NCBI RefSeq assembly: GCF_004337985.1
Contig: NC_043742.1
Location: forward strand, 3,706,176 to 3,770,175
Reading direction: 5' to 3'
DNA: 64,000 nt
From: Pyricularia pennisetigena
Lineage: Eukaryota > Ascomycota > Sordariomycetes > Magnaporthales > Pyriculariaceae
Position numbers and translations under genes: made by a program. Below, in pieces: positions 35,350 through 47,750 of the stretch (position 1 is its first letter; every line of letters begins with the position of its first letter). The notes beneath the pieces were generated by a model. That model was not told where the DNA came from, did no database searches, and saw only the letters and a program-made list of their open reading frames with translations.

Positions 35350-36340
35350 CCTAAATTGCAATATATTTAGGATTTAAAAGCCCGTTTTAATAAGGTATAC
35401 GCGTTGGAAAACAGGGGCCCTGCAACCTATTTTAAGGCGTTTAAATTATAAAGGATAGGCCTAAACGCCTATTTTGGCTCCATCAAAATTATTTTATAAA
35501 GGAAGCATTAACAACGTTCGGATTAGTTGATTGCAAACCTATATCTATTCCTTTATAACCGGGTATGTTAAGATATAGTGGGGGTAAACCCGTAAATGCG
35601 CTGGAAGTTAAATTATTATAACGTATTATCGGCACCCTTATGTATTTAATATTATTAACGCGCCCGGATATCGGTTTTGCGGTTCAGTAGTTTTTAGGTT
35701 TTTTAACAAAAGCTATTACAATCCACTTAGCGGCAGTTAAAAACCTATTACGTTATTTAACGGGTATTAAATCCTTATTTATTTATTACGGAAATAGAGT
35801 ATTTAAAGCCGAATTACCACCCAATTTATTAATAGGGGGTTTTAAAGGCCTAAAATTACTGGGTTTTAATGATAGCGATTTTGCCGGGGCTAGGGAAGAT
35901 TTAAAATCCATTTACGGATATTTGTATACCCTATTTGGGGGCCCTATAACGTGGAAATGCAAAAAAGCTAATATTATAGCTTTAAGCATTCCAAAAGCCA
36001 AAACCGATACCTTAGCGGAAGCCCTGCGTGAAGCACAGTGGCTTAAAAGCTTATTAATAGAGATTGGACTACCTATAAAAGGCCCTATTGCATTATTTGG
36101 AGATAATACAGGCTTTATAGCTAACGCATATAACCCTACGCACCACCAACGTATTAAATATATGTTATTAAAATTTTACTACGTACGGGAGTTAATTACA
36201 AAAAGATTAGTGACTTTAAAATACCTGGAATCCAAACAAATACCCGCTGATGGCCTAACAAAGCCCCTAACGCTTCCAATTTATAAGGTTTTTTTAGAGT
36301 TTATAGGGCTGAAACCCCTAAAAGCTTAGTTTTTACCTAT
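35350..36340 (+). pseudogene. Copia A RNase H, best-preserved copy
   Basis: Downstream of the MULE the pol frame resumes and becomes open at 35922-36329 (135 codons). It has LYTLFGGPITWKCKKANIIA, EALREAQWLKSLLIEIGLP, IALFGDNTGFIANAY, THHQRIKYMLLKFYYVRE and ADGLTKPL. This single-frame RNase H is the reference used here for the broken copies at 769-1234 and 5175-5600. Confidence 0.88.
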
Positions 36341-36856
36341 TAAATTTTAGGGTATTTAATTAATTCGTTAATTAATTACCCATTATATTTCCTTTGTTTG
36401 CAAATATTGGATTTTTGTTAACCCAATACCGGCCGTATTACCCGAATTTACCCTGCACAGGTGGATTAATAAGCAATTTATACCGATTTTATACCAGAAG
36501 TTGAATCAGAATTGAAAAAGCTCGTGTTTTGGGCGATTTACGCATTCGAAATACCCTATATAATATGCCTAGCTTGGACTGTTACCAACGAACAGCCAGA
36601 TTAGCTACCTGGTTTAGTAGTTAATTCCGTGGGTTAATATTATGTAAATCGGGGGTTCGAATCCGGGGGTTGTCACAATTTTGGGGGTTCGTCCATTTCG
36701 GAGGTTGCAGGTCGGTACAGAAGGCTTAATTATCCAGGGGGTTTATATCGGGAGTTCGAATCGGGTTGGGACATAAAGGGGATCTTTTTTTTAAGGTTTT
36801 ATTTTTATATACTTTTCTTTTCCGACTTCATATAAGTAGTAGCAAAAAAAAGGGGG
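36341..36856 (+). other. Copia A 3' non-coding tail and polypurine tract
   Basis: About 515 bp separate the pol stop from the LTR. No frame is seen. The stretch ends in GCAAAAAAAAGGGGG (36842-36856), the polypurine tract that primes plus-strand synthesis. The same tail occurs at 5640-6190 and, reversed, at 194-720. Confidence 0.8.
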
Positions 36857-37410
36857 TGTTAATTAAATGCGTTATTTAGCATTTAATAGGTCCACTTTTA
36901 TTTGTATATAAACCACAATAAATAGTGCCGAAATGGGGCTGCTAAGGTTGTTAAATTTTCTATTATATTTTGTCTGTTGCAGGAGTTGCGATTTAAAGTC
37001 AGCGAATGGGGTTTCACCCTATACCGGGTTTAATACCCACCCTGCATCTACGAATCAACTACCCTATACCGGGTTGAAATTTTCACCAAATCAGCAAATT
37101 AGGGCGAACCCAGAAATGGTTTGTATGGAAATGAGGGTGTTTTTTCAACAACGCATATAAAATAATTTTTCGGAAAATCGTGTGCGGCACCGGAACCTTT
37201 TACGGGGTGCGGACCCCCACTTCGATGTCGGAAAATATATAAGGGAGACAAAGCAAAATCTCACCCACCAATAAATTAAATTTATCAATCCCACAATTAG
37301 TGAATTGAATGCATACGAACCCTGCAATTACCGGCTTTTACAACGCAACTAGCACCACGCCGCACCTAGGCTAATGCCTAACCCCCTGTTAGCAACCCAT
37401 ATTGTTAATA
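36857..37410 (+). repeat. Copia A 3' LTR
   Basis: This 554-bp LTR starts TGTTAATTAAATGCG and ends ATTGTTAATA. It differs from the 5' LTR mainly by C/T and G/A exchanges. The sequence after 37410 is the interior of a minus-strand copia A, not a target duplication. Confidence 0.92.
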
Positions 37411-37799
37411 ATATTCACTTATTATATAGGCGTAATTCGAAATTTTTGGTGTATTTCAAACAAGGATATCGCACCTTTTAACCTTTGAACAAAACGAATG
37501 TTTAGCGGTGTTTAAACGTCCCCACGACTTGCGATCTTTATCGTACAGGGTATTCTTTAATAATACGCCCCCTATATCATAATTTATAAAGCCATTAACG
37601 ATATTTAATCCAAACGAAGGGATATATAAAACGTTATTTAACGTAATTTTTCTAAATTCGTTAGCGTTTTGGCCGTAACGGACCTGTATTTTGACAATTC
37701 CGGTGCCTATAAACCTAATAAGGCCACCTCCTGTACCGATTTCGGCTGTAAAACTGGGGGTATAATTGGTAAAAAATTGCTTATTTGAAAAAATATGGT

Positions 37800-39106
37800 G
37801 CGTGCTACCTGTATCGTACAGGATAGGGTAACCTAGCTTTTATAATTTAGGTGTCCCTTTTACGCCGCGTCCAGGCTTCGTTTTAACCCTGAAAATAGCT
37901 GTTAAAACCTGTGGTTTTAACGTTTTACCGGTATCGGTTTCCGAATCCGAATCCGAACGTAATTCTATAATTCCGCTAATAGCGGAATTAACCTTCGATT
38001 CCAAGGCGTTATATGCTACGCTTTCGTTAACGTTACTTGGAATGGAGCCCGTAAATAATTCGAAATTTATGGAAATTATGGACGTTCCGACGGTTAATTC
38101 GCTGGAGTTGGAGGATTTAATATTTTTTGCAAAAGCAGTATCCGAATTAGAGTTTTTAATTTTTTTTCGTAATTTAAAGGTTTTTTCCTGCCCATTATTT
38201 TCCTTTTTAGCGCCTTTTTTAGCGTTTCTTTTACCCGTTTTTCTGCCTTTGCACCTATAATTAGCGGCCTCAGCCCTTATAAAGCCTGAAATCGAATTTT
38301 CGGATATAAAGTCCGACATAAAGTATTGCAAATTTAACCTTTCCGAATTTTGGCCTATTGCCTGCAGGGCCCGTTAGGTATTGCGTTAGCGTTCGGTCCA
38401 AATGGGGAATATCCCCTCCAAAGCCCGTAAATACTGTATTCGAACGTTTACGTGGTTAATTTGCACGTTGGTATTCGTTAATTTAGCTACCAGTAAGTTA
38501 AAACGGCTGTTAAATTCAGGTATTGTTCCTTTAAATTTCGAAAGATTTAAGTCGTGGAATTCCCGATATAATGAGTTTCGACTAATTTCGAGTGCAACGG
38601 AATAGTTATTTTCCAGGGTTTTATAAACCGTTACGGGGCTGGAATACCATGCAATGGATTTTAAAATTTTTTTGGTTAAGCTGTTTTTTATAAATAATAA
38701 TAGGATTAATTCCTCGTGTTCCGGTACAATATATCCAATTTCAGGGCTGGAAATATATTTTGCTGCTTTTATAGCCCTAAATTGTACAACTAACGGCTAT
38801 TTCCACAAATTATAATTGCTAACCCCTTCTAATTTACAATTTTCGGGGAAAGAAAATACCCGTTTCGATAATTTTTTATTTATTCCGTCACTTAAACTCA
38901 AATTACCAAATGGATTAAGAAATGCGGTAGCGGCTTCAATTTCCAAATTACCATTAAAATTAATGAAATTACCGTTTTTTAGGGTTAATAGGGTAATTAA
39001 TCGTGAAATTGTCCTTTAAAATTAATTTATTTGCGTAATTAACCCTTTTAATTACAGGTTTTGGGCCTATAATTTAGCGGTTAGAACTTCGTTTAGGCTG
39101 GGTTTA
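37800..39106 (-). pseudogene. Copia A gag and protease start, minus copy
   Basis: The frame 38331-37840 (163 codons) covers the gag C-terminal part: FMSDFISENSISGF, a basic RCKGRKTGKRNAKKGAKK stretch and a Ser/Asp-rich tail, IELRSDSDSETDTGK. The protease start LYDTGSTHHI sits at about 37830-37802. The gag core to the right (38400-39100) is broken. Confidence 0.82.
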
Positions 39107-39561
39107 TGTTACGATCAAGGTATCGGGTAACCTATTCTTAGGGTAAAGTACAGTGGGTTGAAGCAACTGAGCGTCTTAACTGGGTAACTGGGGTTCTCAA
39201 TAACTGGGGTGAAATTATAATCGTTTTCAAATAAATATTAAAGTTAATTAAAATTTAATTGCTGCTAAACAATCCTAAAATCGAATTTATCTACATGGTA
39301 ATAAGCGTGCCTTATATAGACTATATCCCAAAAGTAATCTTCCTTAATTTGTCACAAATTGCAGAAATCACTTCGCCTAATCTGTTATAATTTTTTAAGG
39401 ATTATTAAAATCACCTTTTTGGCGATCACGTGGCGTTACGTAATTTTTCCCTTAAGTAATCGATATTTTATTGGTCGGTAATTTTTTGGGCGAATGTCGT
39501 TAGGAGGGGTGTAACCCCGCCTGGCCTTATTAGTACTGGTCCAATTTATTTGGTCGTAATA
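39107..39561 (-). repeat. Gypsy 3 3' LTR
   Basis: This 455-bp LTR runs from TGTTACGATCAAGG to TCGTAATA and is followed on the internal side by a pyrimidine-rich stretch on the plus strand, the complement of the polypurine tract. Confidence 0.92.
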
Positions 39562-40027
39562 TTAGGTTTCCTTTCCTTTAACCAAATCCTTTTAACCTTT
39601 AAATAATTGGTATTCCTTTAATTTTTATTTTTGTTTCCATATTCTTTCCTTATTAATTTTTTACGCTATATTTAATCGCGTAACCAAATTAAAATCTGGT
39701 TATTCGTCGACAGAACGTCGCCACGTTTTTTTTGCTTCCCTATTATCGACCGACATTGTCGAAATACTTCTTTGCAATCCCTATTATGCCAAAGGCGTAG
39801 CATTTTATTAGGTATTTCCGCAGGATTTTACTCGTTATATAAAATACGTTCGTTCCAACCGTTTTGGTTACGACGTATTGGGTTTATCCGCTATTTAAAT
39901 CCGTTATATTGGTCGCCAGCATTCGAAATTGGATGCGGAAATTAAAACGTTTAAAAAGTAAATTTACGCGCAGCAGGCGAAATTACTTCGTTTGCGAAAG
40001 TAAAAAAAACTGTGGTTTAAAAAAATA

Positions 40028-40375
40028 ATGCGAATTATATTTCGCGGGATTAACGATTTGAAGGAATTGGATCGCGTGGAACGTAAAGAGGCAAAACAGG
40101 AAAAGCGGCGGCGATCGTCCGAAATCTTTTTTAAAATATTATTCGAATCGCTTTTTCCGGATTCCAATTTTATCTGGGATTCGACCTTCCCGATAAATTT
40201 TTTAAATCCTTTTTTATTGGATAAAATAAATATTTTTGCGCAGCATTCGGTCGGTAAATTGTTTTTGTCCGTGTGTTTTGGTTTGTTAATATATATTAAT
40301 CGTTTTTTTGTAAATTCGTTTGGTGGTATGGTTTCGAATCCTGGTCGATTTTTAGCTTTTGGGAATGGTAAATAA
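40028..40375 (+). pseudogene. Gypsy 3 antisense frame, 115 codons
   Basis: An open plus-strand frame, antisense to the retroelement, starts MRIIFRGINDLKELDRVERK and continues with a Lys/Arg/Glu-rich helical segment and SLFPDSNFIWDSTFP. Upstream in the same frame the sequence reads QQAKLLRLRK and LWFKK, with stops only where a Gln codon would have suffered C-to-T change. A coiled-coil type DNA-binding or gag-like role is possible but not shown. The frame could be an antisense gene carried by this gypsy family. Confidence 0.5.
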
Positions 40376-40439
40376 TACCTTTTTAAGTCGTCCTTTTTTT
40401 TTGGCTAATTTGTTCGCAAATCCAATTCCTGGTAATATT

Positions 40440-41480
40440 AACGGAATAATTCCTGGCAATTTTGGAGGTGGTTAAAAGGTTCCCAAATATTTTTTTCGTA
40501 TCCGTAGTTTTCCCATTTAATAAAATATTTTATTTTACCGTGGTTGCGTTTGTGGTCCAATATTCGTTCGACGTCGTATGTTTTTTCTGCGTCGATTTCG
40601 ATTGTTTTTTATATATTGGTACCGGGTGGTGCTGGTTCCAATAATAATATGTGGAACGTTAGGTGGATTTTTATAGTTCCTGGTAATAATAATTTGTAAT
40701 TGGTTTCGCTAATTTTTTTGTCGATTTTAAAAAGTCCAAACTTTTTATAATTAAATTTGCTATTTGGTCGTTGTATTTTAATATTGCGTTGAACGAGGTA
40801 AACGTTATTTCCTTCCTGGAAAAATGGTCCCTTTATCCGATATTGGTTAGCGTATTTGGTCATTTTTTTTCGTACAAATTCCAATTCCTATTAAAATTTT
40901 TAGTGGAGTTTTCGTAATTCGTTTGCTTATTTATCGGTTCGTGGGGCCGTAATCGTGGTTTTTAGTTTTCCATATACCGTAGGGTTAAATCCGTAGTTGG
41001 TATAAAACGGGGTTATTTTGGTATTTTCATTTTTTAAACTGTTATATACGAATTATGCTGTAGGTAATAACCGTACCCAATTATCCTGTTTATGGTTTAT
41101 ATAATATTTTAAATATTGTTTTAATATTTGGTTTGCTCGTTTTATTTGTCCATTTGTTTGTGGGTGGAATATTGTAAATAATTTATAGTCGGTTTTTAGC
41201 TATTTTATTAGAAATTTCCAAAATTTTGATGTAAAAAATTTATTTTTATCCGTAATAATGCTTTTTGGAAGTTCGTGGTTGCTAATAATTATTCGTAAAA
41301 ATGTGTAAACGATTTTTTCGGCGTTACTACTTTCCTTATAAGGTAAAAAATAGGCGTATTTAGTAAATTTATCCATTATAATTAATATATTATCGTATTT
41401 AGTTTTAATAAATAGTTTTTCGGAAAATGGTAATTTAACGATAAAATTTATTGTAATAGTTTACCAGGTTTTATCAGGGG
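40440..41480 (-). pseudogene. Gypsy 3 integrase and chromodomain remnant
   Basis: Chromodomain sequence (FIKWENYGYEKNIW) is readable at about 40530-40470. The frame 40884-40609 covers the integrase C-terminal domain (GPFFQEGNNVYLVQRN, LPGTIKIHLTFHILLLEP). The integrase core with its catalytic Asp blocks lies at about 41480-41200 in broken frames. Confidence 0.83.
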
Positions 41481-42499
41481 CTGGTAAAAACTGTAAGAGC
41501 CCGTAAGGTTTGTGTTTGGCGGATTTGCTTTTTGCGCAAAGTTCGCAATTTTTAATAGTTTTTCGTATTTTTTGTCGTATTCCTTTAAAATTATAGTGCT
41601 ATTTTAACCGTTTCTATATTTTGGAAATCCCTTAGTGTCCGTAAACTTTGCTTTCGTGGATTTCCCGTATTTTTTCTGGTATAATTACCGTATTAATCGT
41701 TATAAAATTTCGGTAAACTGGTAAAAGGTTTCCGTTATCGTTTACCGTAAAAATCTTCCGTATTTCCTCGGGTATTATGTTTTTATAATTTGGTTTTTTG
41801 CTAAAGGCGTCGGCCCTACCATTTTCTATTCCTTTTCGGTAAATAATTTTAAAATGGAATTTTAATAGGAATTTTGCCTATTTAATTTATCGTTTATTCA
41901 ATACTTTGCTAATAATAAAATGGGTCAGGTTTTTATAATTTATGTAAATTAATATTTCGTATTTAATTCCGGATAATTGTGGTTTCCATTTTTCAAATGC
42001 TCGGATAATAACTATAAATTTTTTATCGTGGATTTGGTAATTAAGTTTTGGTCCATATAACTTTTGTAAAAAAAAGGCGCAAAAATATAAACGTCCTTTT
42101 TCGTTTCGTTGGTTAAATTGTCCTCCGATTACGTAATCGGATACGTCGGTTTCGATTTCGAAAGGTTTCGTTGGGTCTAATATTTTAAAAATCGGTTTTT
42201 ATACTATTACATCTCGTAATTGTTCGAAAATTTGTTGTATTTATTCCGTCCATTGGAATTTTAAATCTTTTTTAATTATATTAGTTAATGGGGTGGCGAT
42301 CGCGCCGTAATTGTTAATAAATTTTTTGTAAAAATTTACGAATCCAAAAAATACCCGGACGTTTTTTACGTTTTATAATTGGGGCCATTCCTTTACTGTT
42401 TGGATTTTTGATTTTTCCATCCTAATTTTTCCAGGGGCGATAATATATCCTAGGAAATTAATTTGCTTACTGTAAAAAATGCATTTTTCGGGTTTAATT

Positions 42500-43150
42500 A
42501 AAAGTTTAACGTTTTATAACTTTTATAAAACTGTGTGGACGTGTTTTTTATATTTTTCCAACGTTTTGGAAAAAACAAGGATATCGTCCAGGTAAATAAC
42601 GATAAAAATATTTAAATATTCCCTAAAAACGTAATTAATTATAGTTTAAAAGGTTGCGGGGGCGTTAATAAAACCGAAAAATATTACCAAATATTTGTAA
42701 TATCCTCGTTTAATGCGTAATGCTGTTTTCCATTCCTCGCCTTCCTTTATACGGATTAAATTATATATTCCTTTAAAATTTAATATCGTAAATTATTGTA
42801 TTTAGTAAAACATATTTCGAAATTTTCCTATTAATGGGAGCGGGTAACAATTTTTTATTATAATATCGTTTAATTGTCGGTAATTTACGCATAATCGTAA
42901 TTTTCCGTTTTTTTTTGGTACGAAAAAAATTGGGTATCCTGCTGGTAATGTCGATGGTTTAATATAACCTTTTTTAAAATTTTCCGCGAAATATTCGTTT
43001 AAAACCTCCATTTATATCGGATTTAAACCGTATATTTTATGGAATTTTGGTTGGGTTCCTTTTTTTAATAGTATTTCGTGGTCGAACGGACTATGTTCGG
43101 GTAATTTTATTTCGAATTTTTGGCTAAATAATCGTATATAATTTTGGTAT
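42500..43150 (-). pseudogene. Gypsy 3 reverse transcriptase remnant
   Basis: The frame 43011-42802 reads [40 protein letters not shown] and [20 protein letters not shown], a well-preserved gypsy RT fingers region. The catalytic YLDDI lies at about 42596-42577. The zone left of it toward 41900 carries RNase H in broken frames. Confidence 0.86.
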
Positions 43151-45116
43151 TTTTTTGGGATTTTGCCGTTTTTAGTTTGTTTTTTCGTAGTTTGTATTGT
43201 ATAATTAGATCGGTTTTAACCTGTAAATAGTCGCTTTTTTTCCGATATTAGCTCCGGGGTTAATCGTCCTTCCTGTAAATACGCCATTTGTTTTATTTGG
43301 TCCTTCCGTACCCTATATTTCCTATATAAACCCTGTTATACTGGAGGTCGTTTAATAATTAGGTGCTTTTCCTATTAAATTTAGCTTATAGTCCAATTTA
43401 TCCGGGGGTTGCTCCTTTTAAACCAGGGAATTCCTAAAATTATGTTTTTATTCCCTATTTCCGTAATATCCAAAGTAATTTGTTCTTTTCGTCCATAATT
43501 TTCTATTTAAAGGTATACGGTTTTTATTTCGATAATGCCGTTCCCGTATAAAATTGCCCTTCCTTTTACGGTTTGTAATCGATACAGTTTTTTTTTTTAT
43601 CGCCAAAATATTCGTCGTTTTTTTACGATTTTTGGAAAAATGTAATTGCTTTATACTCCGTTATTAAAAAGCGTTCGTATAAGTTTTCCATTAAATCGTA
43701 TATTTAGGAATATATATTCGTGTGCTGCTTTCGTGGTTTGCGTGGCGTTGAGGGTTCTTTATTCCGTTTCTATTGCTACCGTTTAGTACCCTGTACCGTT
43801 TGGCTGTCCTAATTTTTTAATTTACTGGATTCGCGTCGTGGGTCCTTATTTTTTTTATTTCGGGGCGTATGGCTGTTTTTAACGTTAAATTTATTAAATC
43901 GGTACCCTATTGGTGCAGGCGTTTTTCGTGCGTTTGTGGGTATTTCGTTGTTTTTAACGTTGGGGTTTTACACAATTTTAATTATAAGTGCGGGTCCTGG
44001 TTATCGTAATTTCGTTTCGTATTATACCTGTGCTTTGGTTAATATATATACTTTATAGATATTTCGGGTGCACTCGTATTATGGGAATTGTTTTTAATTA
44101 TAATATACCATGGGGTAGTCGTTATAAGGGGTAAAAATTACCGCTGGTTCGGTATTAAATTTTATTTTAATTTCCCAATTGGGTAATTTAATAGTGGTAT
44201 ATATTTTATGGATACCTGTTGTTTTGCGTCGTCGTGGGAAAAAATCGTGGATTATTTTTTTGCTAAAATGCAATCCGCAGTTATTTCGAAAACATTTTGC
44301 CTAAAAGATTTTTGTGTATTTGGGATATTTGGTATTTAAAATTGGGTGGTTTCCGAAAATTGGATCGATTAATTTTATAAGGTTTTGTATTTGTACTCGA
44401 AATGGTATTCCGGGAAATTGCACTAATTGGTCGTTTCGATATAAATCGATAAATTTCTTTTTATATATATAGGGGTTATTTTCCCTTATTCCACTATATA
44501 GGTCTGAAAATATAGTTTTTTTTTCGCTAAATTCGTTTTTTAATTCGTTATTAAATTCGTCCGTTGGGGTTTGTTAGATTATCCGGATACGGTAAATTTA
44601 TCCCAATAGTTTTGGTTTTAATTTTTTTAAGGTATTTAATTCCGTAAATTCGGGTAATTTGGCGTTTTGCTTGCGTAATTATACCGGTGGTTTGGTTTTA
44701 ATGGGTACACGGTTTCCTACTATTAAAGTCCGAATATTTTTAAATTTTTATAGGTACCATTTTGCGTCCATTTTTGCGCTATTATAAATTATACAATTAT
44801 CGTCGTAATATATGGTCCAGTTTTTTAAACTATATTAATCCGATAATATCTATTGGTGGGTAGTGGTATTTAATTTTCGTAGTTTTTTGGAATCGGGGTG
44901 TAAATCCGGAGTATTTTAGGGATAAAATTTGGTTATATGTCCTAATTTTTCGTATTTAAAACATTTACCACTTTTGGGGTCCTTGCGAGGTTTTTTATAT
45001 TAAGTCGCGTTAAAATCCATAAATCCGTTATATATTCCGTAGGAAATATTGTATTAGTGAAACGGTTTAGGGTATTAGTATTTGCGTCCCGTATTAATTT
45101 ATCGCAAGGTTAGCCC

Positions 45117-45497
45117 TTATACGCTGCGTTTTTCGCGTCGTTCCAATTTCCGTTCGTAAAATCGGTTATCGATTTTAATTGCTAGTTTTACGTACTCGGT
45201 TAGGGTATTGGGTCGTTTTTTTTTAATAAATTCGTTTTTAATTTTTTTTTTAAATCCCGCATAAAAACGTGCCATTAGGGTTTCGGGGCCCCATAGTAAT
45301 TTGGCGGTAATTTGTCGAAATTTACTGGTATATTTGGATACCGATTTAATTTGGGTAAGGCGTACCAGTTTACGTTTAATTGTGCGTTCCTCGTCTAGGC
45401 TGCCGAATACTCCCCTAAAATATTTTTCGAAATTTTCGTAATTATCGAAAATACGGTTGGTTTTAGCTTTACGGTTTTTTTCCTTATTATAATCCAA
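45117..45497 (-). pseudogene. Gypsy 3 gag core
   Basis: A 126-codon frame reads FDNYENFEKYFRGVFGSLDE, RTIKRKLVRLTQ, SKYTSKFRQITAKLLWGPET, LMARFYAGFKKKIKNEFIK and PNTLTEYVKLAIKIDNRFYE. This is the retrotransposon gag domain of Ty3/gypsy elements, and the best-kept gag of the three copies. Confidence 0.85.
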
Positions 45498-45902
45498 ATA
45501 ATTTCGTAAAATTGGTTCGAACCAGGTAAACGTATCGCCCTTTAATAGCGACGTTACGTAGGTAAGCTTTTTTGCGTTATTATCGAAATTGTCTTCGTTA
45601 AAGTAAAGGTAAGCCCGGGTTCCCGTAAGGAATCCCTGCAGGGTACCTGGGGTATTATTATAGGGTAATAGTAAAAGGTATTTAATATAATTCCTATTAA
45701 TTCAATTAATTTATTCGGTTATTCGTTCCTGGAATTATCGATTTTTTATTTGGAGCGTCGCGACCATTTAACCCAAAGCGTCGGCGTTGGCCGGAGCGTT
45801 AATAGTAAAAGGGGTTTAAAAGATGGTTTTGTTGGAAAATATTATTTCGGCGATATTGTTCGGTATATTTTAAAGTAAAATATTGAACAGGAGCAATTAA
45901 AA

Positions 45903-46358
45903 TGTTACAATTAAAATATCGGGTAACCTGTTTTTAGGGTAAAATATAGTGGGTTAAAACAATTAAGCGTTTTAACTGGGTAATTGGGGTTTTTAATAAT
46001 TGGGGTGAAGTTATAATCGTTTTTAAATAAATATTAAAGTTAATTAAAATTTAATTGCTGCTAAATAATTTTAAAATCGAATTTATTTATATGGTAATGA
46101 GCGTACCTTATATAAACTATATCCCAAAAATGATTTTCCTTAATCTGTTACAGATCGCAGAAATCATTTCGCCTGATCTGTTATAATCTTTTAAGGATTA
46201 TTGAGATCACCTTTTTGGCGATTACGTGGCGTTACGTGACTTTTCCCTTAGGTAATCGATATTTTGTTGGTCGGTAATTTCTTTGGGCGAGCGTCGTTAG
46301 GAGGGGTGTGACCCCGCCTGGCCTCACTGGTACTGGCCCAACTTGTCTGGTCGTAACA
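45903..46358 (-). repeat. Gypsy 3 5' LTR
   Basis: This 456-bp LTR runs from TGTTACAATTAAAA to TCGTAACA, followed by GTTTA. It contains the family block AGGAGGGGTGTGACCCCGCC in a less eroded form than the left LTR. Confidence 0.92.
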
Positions 46359-47196
46359 GTTTAGGCCCTTTATTTGTTGGAACTGGGCCTGGAAGGCCCG
46401 ATATAAGGTCGTTTTCCATTATAAGGTAATTTAAATTATAATTGCAATTCGCTAATTTATAATTATAATTATTCAACCTAATCGTTTAAAGGTAAATATT
46501 TTATTAAATTTAGGATTTGCTATACCGTCTGCCTTTTAACGGGTATAGGCTTGTAATTGCCAATTATAGGGTTTATTGCTATTTTCGATGGTTGAAATCA
46601 ATTAAAATACAGGGTTAGAATCCCTGAAATTCGCAATTAATGGGTGCCCTGGTATTTATACCAATCCAAGTGCACGTAACGAATTTAATTCGTTAAATGG
46701 GTGCAAGGTAAACTGCAGGGTATCGTATAAGGTAACGAACCACTAACGTAATTCCGCTAATGGGTTTATAGGCTATTATAAACCGTATTAAACGCACTAA
46801 AAAAATTGTAATAGGCTATTAGCGAACGAATAGAGGGGTTTTTGGCCCTAATTCGCTAGCGTAAACCCTATTAAAATTTGAGCTCATTACAATGGTATGC
46901 ACGATCCACAAAAGCCATACCAAAAAATTCTGGATTTGCAATGCAGGCGATCGCTGCAATATTTAAAAGGGCCTGAATCGAACGTTAATTTTTAGCGATC
47001 CCAATTGTAAATACAAGGGGTTAGGTGCTAAATTAGCGCCTAAAACCAACAATTTCGCATAAAAACAGCAATATTTTCTTCAATATACGTGCTGTAAAAA
47101 TGCGACAATAACCAAAATAAAGCTTAGACTGCAGGTTTTTTAGCGATGCAAAATGCATTTTAATGCACAAGCTAAAACTTTTCCGGGCTTATAACC

Positions 47197-47750
47197 TATT
47201 AATAATATGGGTTGCTAACAGGGGGTTAGGTATTAACCTAGGTGCGGCGTGGTATTGATTGCGTGGTAAAAACCTGTAATTACAGGGTTCGTATGCATTT
47301 AATTTACTAATTTTGGGATTAATAAATTTAATTTATCAATGGGGGAAATTTTGCTTTGTTTCCCTTACATATTTTCCGATATGGAAAAGGGGGTCCGCAC
47401 CCCGCAAAGGGTTCCGGTACCGCACACGATTTTCCGAAAAATTATTTTGTATGCGTTGTTGAAAAAACACCCTTATTTCCATACAAACCATTTTTGGGTT
47501 CGCATTGATTTGCTGATTTGGTGAAAATTTCAACCCGGTACAGGGTAGCTAACTCGTAAGTGCAGGGTGGGTATTAAACCCGGTATAGGGTGAAACCCCA
47601 TTCGCTGACTTTAAATCGCAATTCCTGCAACACACAAAATATAATAGAAAATCCGACAGCCCCAACAGCCCCATTTTGGCACTATCTATTGTGGCTTATA
47701 TACAAATAAAAGTGGACCCATTACATGCTAAATAACGCATATAATTAACA
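47197..47750 (-). repeat. Copia A LTR, minus copy
   Basis: This 554-bp LTR is bounded on the plus strand by TATTAATAATATGGG and CGCATATAATTAACA. It is the 5' LTR of the minus-strand copia, because the leader and gag start lie directly to its left. Confidence 0.9.

Larger units (their letters stand above)
27956..37410 (+). mobile_element. Near-complete copia family A element, split by MULE copy C
   Basis: LTRs of 558 bp (27956-28513) and 554 bp (36857-37410) flank a leader, gag, protease, integrase, RT and RNase H in copia order. Without the nested MULE and one copy of its 9-bp duplication the element is about 7.6 kb. The 5-bp flanks (TTTAT and ATATT) do not match, so the outer sequence has been rearranged. 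All genes are broken by stops. Confidence 0.9.
39107..46358 (-). mobile_element. Full-length Ty3/gypsy chromovirus 3, RIP-mutated
   Basis: This is a 7252-bp element in minus orientation with LTRs at 39107-39561 and 45903-46358 and an exact 5-bp duplication GTTTA at 39102-39106 and 46359-46363. It preserves the best gag frame (126 codons), an intact YLDD in RT near 42580 and the longest antisense frame. It lies about 60 bp inside the gag gene of the minus-strand copia A and is therefore younger than it. Confidence 0.93.
37411..47750 (-). mobile_element. Copia family A element, minus, truncated, split by gypsy 3
   Basis: Read right to left: 5' LTR (47750-47197), leader (47196-46420), gag start at 46419, gypsy 3 inserted about 60 bp into gag, then gag and protease to 37411, where the element is cut by the plus-strand copia LTR. 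Integrase, RT, RNase H and the 3' LTR are missing. The protease D-T-G is intact, unlike in the plus-strand copy. Confidence 0.85.

Noticed and set aside
27951..37415. 5-bp target duplication for the plus-strand copia A
   Set aside because: The flanks TTTAT and ATATT do not match, and the right flank is interior copia sequence. The element's original site is not preserved.
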